Positions 60,340 through 62,093 of a DNA stretch of 62,093 bases are shown here, one piece after another. Each line of letters opens with the position of its first letter. Position 1 is the stretch's first letter. Origin of the DNA: Longimicrobium sp. (GTDB lineage Bacteria > Gemmatimonadota > Gemmatimonadetes > Longimicrobiales > Longimicrobiaceae); assembly GCF_036388275.1 (NCBI RefSeq), contig NZ_DASVSF010000007.1, positions 1 to 62,093 on the forward strand, in the 5' to 3' direction. The notes under the pieces are model-generated. The model saw only the letters and a program-made list of their open reading frames with translations. It did not search any database and was not told the DNA's origin. The position numbers and the translations under genes were made by a program.

Positions 60340-60663
60340 GTCTGGCGGAGGGATGGTGGCAATGCCGCGGCGGCGGTGCGCCCCGATGGGCGGCGCGGCC
60401 TGAAACGGCGGGTCGTGGCGCGCCCGTCCAGCCTCCGGGCGGGGCGCGCGGCGGATAAAGTGCGGAGCGCGGCGGCTTCCGTCAATGATGCCGTCGCGCG
60501 CCAACGAAACGCCGTGTTCGCGCATCCTACCTGCGGGCCGCGGGACGGCCGCGCACTTTCGCGCCCCGGAGCGTTCCCGCTAGCTTGGCTGCTAGGATGT
60601 TAGCACGCCACGTCGCGGTATCCGTCGCGTCCGCCCACACTTTCGCGCTCGCCGAGGCCCTGC

Positions 60664-61665
60664 TTGCTGACCGCCGAAAACGAAGTCGAATCGCTCCTGG
60701 CCGACGCCGGCCGTCTGAGGGCGCAGGTGCGCCGCCGCATCGTGGGGCAGGAGGCGGTGCTCGACGAGGTGCTGATGTGCCTGCTGGCGGGCGGGCACGC
60801 GCTGCTGGTGGGGGTGCCCGGCCTGGCGAAGACGCTGCTGGTGCGCACCCTTTCCGAGGCGATGGAGCTGGAATTCCGGCGCGTGCAGTTCACCCCCGAC
60901 CTGATGCCCGGCGACATCACGGGCACCGAGGTGATCGAGGAAGACCGCGCCACCGGGCGGCGGGCGACGCGCTTCATCCGCGGCCCCGTCTTCACGCAGG
61001 TGCTGCTGGCGGATGAGATCAACCGCACGCCGCCCAAGACGCAGGCGGCGCTGCTGGAGGCCATGCAGGAGGGCCGGGTGACGGCGGGCGGCGAAGACAT
61101 GGAGCTGCCGCGCCCGTTCTTCGTGCTGGCCACGCAGAACCCGGTGGAGCAGGAGGGCACCTATCCGCTTCCCGAGGCGCAGCTGGACCGCTTCATGTTC
61201 GACATCCGGCTGGACTATCCATCGACCGAGGAAGAGGTGCAGATCCTCCGCTCCACCACCGGTGTGCAGGACGCGCCGGTGGAGCGGGTGCTGGATGCGG
61301 AGCGGGTGCTGACGCTGCAGCGCTGGACGCGCGAGGTGCCCGTGGCCGACAACGTCTTTCACTACGCCGCCTCGCTCGTGCGCGCCACGCGGCCTGGCGA
61401 CGCCAGCGCGGAGGATGACGTGAAGCGCTGGATCCGCTGGGGCGCCGGCCCCCGCGCCGGCCAGGCGCTGATCCTGGGCGCCAAGGCCAACGCGCTGCTT
61501 GCCGGCCGCTTCCACGTGACGCCCGAGGACGTTCGGCGGGTGGCGGCTCCGGTGCTGCGCCACCGGGTGCTAGTGAACTTCCACGCGGAGGCCGAGGGCG
61601 TTTCGTCCGACACGGTGATTGCGCGCTTGATCGAAAGCGTGGCGCCGCCGCGGAGCGGGTTGTGA
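60664..61665 (+). CDS. MoxR-family AAA+ ATPase
   Basis: 333 residues, TTG start 60664. Walker A LVGVPGLAKTLLVRTLS (about 53-69), RVQFTPDLMPGDITGTEV, Walker B VLLADEINRTPPKTQAALLEAM, sensor 1 FFVLATQNPVEQEGTYPLPEAQLDRFMF and the C-terminal lid (GAKANALLAGRFHVTPEDVRRVAAPVLRHRV). MoxR ATPases act as chaperones for metal-enzyme or cell-wall assembly and are usually followed by DUF58 and von Willebrand factor genes. Here a repeat block follows, so any such partners lie beyond the right edge or are absent. Confidence 0.93.
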   Translation: MLTAENEVESLLADAGRLRAQVRRRIVGQEAVLDEVLMCLLAGGHALLVGVPGLAKTLLVRTLSEAMELEFRRVQFTPDLMPGDITGTEVIEEDRATGRRATRFIRGPVFTQVLLADEINRTPPKTQAALLEAMQEGRVTAGGEDMELPRPFFVLATQNPVEQEGTYPLPEAQLDRFMFDIRLDYPSTEEEVQILRSTTGVQDAPVERVLDAERVLTLQRWTREVPVADNVFHYAASLVRATRPGDASAEDDVKRWIRWGAGPRAGQALILGAKANALLAGRFHVTPEDVRRVAAPVLRHRVLVNFHAEAEGVSSDTVIARLIESVAPPRSGL

Positions 61666-62093
61666 GAACGTCGCGCCCGGTTCGGCAGGATTCGGCGCAC
61701 TCCCCGGGCGCCCCCCATCCCCAGCCCTTCCCCCGCAAACTGCGCGGGGGAAGGGAGCCAGTGCCGTGCGCTTCGGTGGTTTGGAGTGCGTGGGCAGAGG
61801 GTGCTGGCAGGGTGTGGGGCGCTTCGATGGTGGCCGTGCAGTCCCCGGCTGCCCTCTCCCCCCGGCCCCCTCTCCCGCAAGCGGGAGAGGGGGAGAACTG
61901 CACCAAGCTCCGGGCGCGCCACAGGCTCGATCTCACACCCAAGCAGGCCAGTCTGCGAAGGCAGACTTCGTGTGTTTGTTGCAGCGAATTCATTCGCCCG
62001 TGCGGGACTTCGCGCCGGGTTCGGCAGGGCTCGGCGCACTCCCAGGCAGCCCCCTCCCCCCGGCCCCCGTCCCCCGCTTCGCAGGGGAGGGGG
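61666..62093. repeat. 428-bp block of dispersed modules at the right edge (B, C, A reversed, C)
   Basis: 61711-61760 B (CCCCATCCCCAGCCC, GCGCGGGGGAAGGGAGCCAG). 61841-61895 C and 61910-62008 A, both reversed relative to 32310-32476 (AGTCTGCGAAGGCAGACTTC, GCAGCGAATTCATTCGCCCG). 62052-62093 another C copy cut by the window edge. No gene seen. Confidence 0.75.

Noticed and set aside
61666..62093. DUF58 or VWA gene following moxR
   Set aside because: The sequence after moxR is only dispersed repeat modules up to the window edge; no start of such a gene is present.

Overview
The window is 62 kb of very GC-rich bacterial chromosome (roughly 70% G+C by eye). Starts are mixed ATG, GTG and TTG, neighbouring genes often share 4-nt ATGA or GTGA overlaps, and the four tRNA genes do not encode CCA. 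Secreted beta-propellers, DUF5723-like barrels, an ACSF3/MatB-like ligase, repeated intergenic modules and a Gram-negative cell plan together suggest a Longimicrobium-like Gemmatimonadota. This is inference from gene content; there is no rRNA gene in the window to prove it.

Layout. 1-1.45 kb is a mobile-element scar: the tail of an IS66-type element, then a complete IS481-type element (224-1335) inserted at CTAG inside one of the chromosome's own dispersed repeats. 1.5-3.7 kb holds an outer-membrane-type protein and tRNA-Cys, tRNA-Glu and tRNA-Val. 3.8-7.6 kb is a BlaI / M56-metallopeptidase / secreted-repeat-protein operon with an unusual architecture. 8.1-11.5 kb (minus) pairs a HEAT-like protein with an HD-GYP protein. 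11.8-15.3 kb has an acyl-CoA ligase overlapping an M23 peptidase, a DUF2007 protein and a small acidic protein. 15.3-26 kb is mostly minus strand: aminotransferase, PPK2, amidase, a small membrane protein, a YdeI-like protein, an AAA ATPase, a zinc-ribbon/NHL membrane protein and a GAF-PAS-GAF histidine kinase. 26-31 kb has an FdhF/YdeP-type molybdoenzyme, a secreted propeller with a nearby broken copy, a Cys-rich secreted protein and an orphan HicB. 31-36 kb: thioredoxin reductase, pteridine-reductase-like SDR, class A PBP, tRNA-Leu. 36-42.4 kb: HipBA-type module, TPR protein, YdcF-like protein and two M16 peptidase-family proteins. 43-47 kb: Nudix hydrolase, ECF sigma factor with anti-sigma factor, HolA and a lipase-like hydrolase. 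47.5-55.5 kb: outer-membrane protein, lepA overlapped by an FkbM methyltransferase and followed by GT2 and ROK kinase genes, then surE-pcm. 55.5-62 kb: a disordered acidic protein, a stress-type group (DUF4235, CsbD, DUF1206, YtxJ-like), an APC permease and a MoxR ATPase.

Two things stand out. First, the M56 membrane peptidase next to BlaI has no BlaR1 penicillin-sensor domain. It instead carries 34-residue repeats plus an 86-residue terminal module, and the next gene encodes a secreted protein built from the same two modules in the opposite order. This looks like a self-contained, previously uncharacterised sensing system. Second, nearly every longer intergenic gap is filled by the same few palindromic repeat modules (called A to E here). 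They have received an IS insertion and in one place supply the stop codon and C-terminus of a protein.
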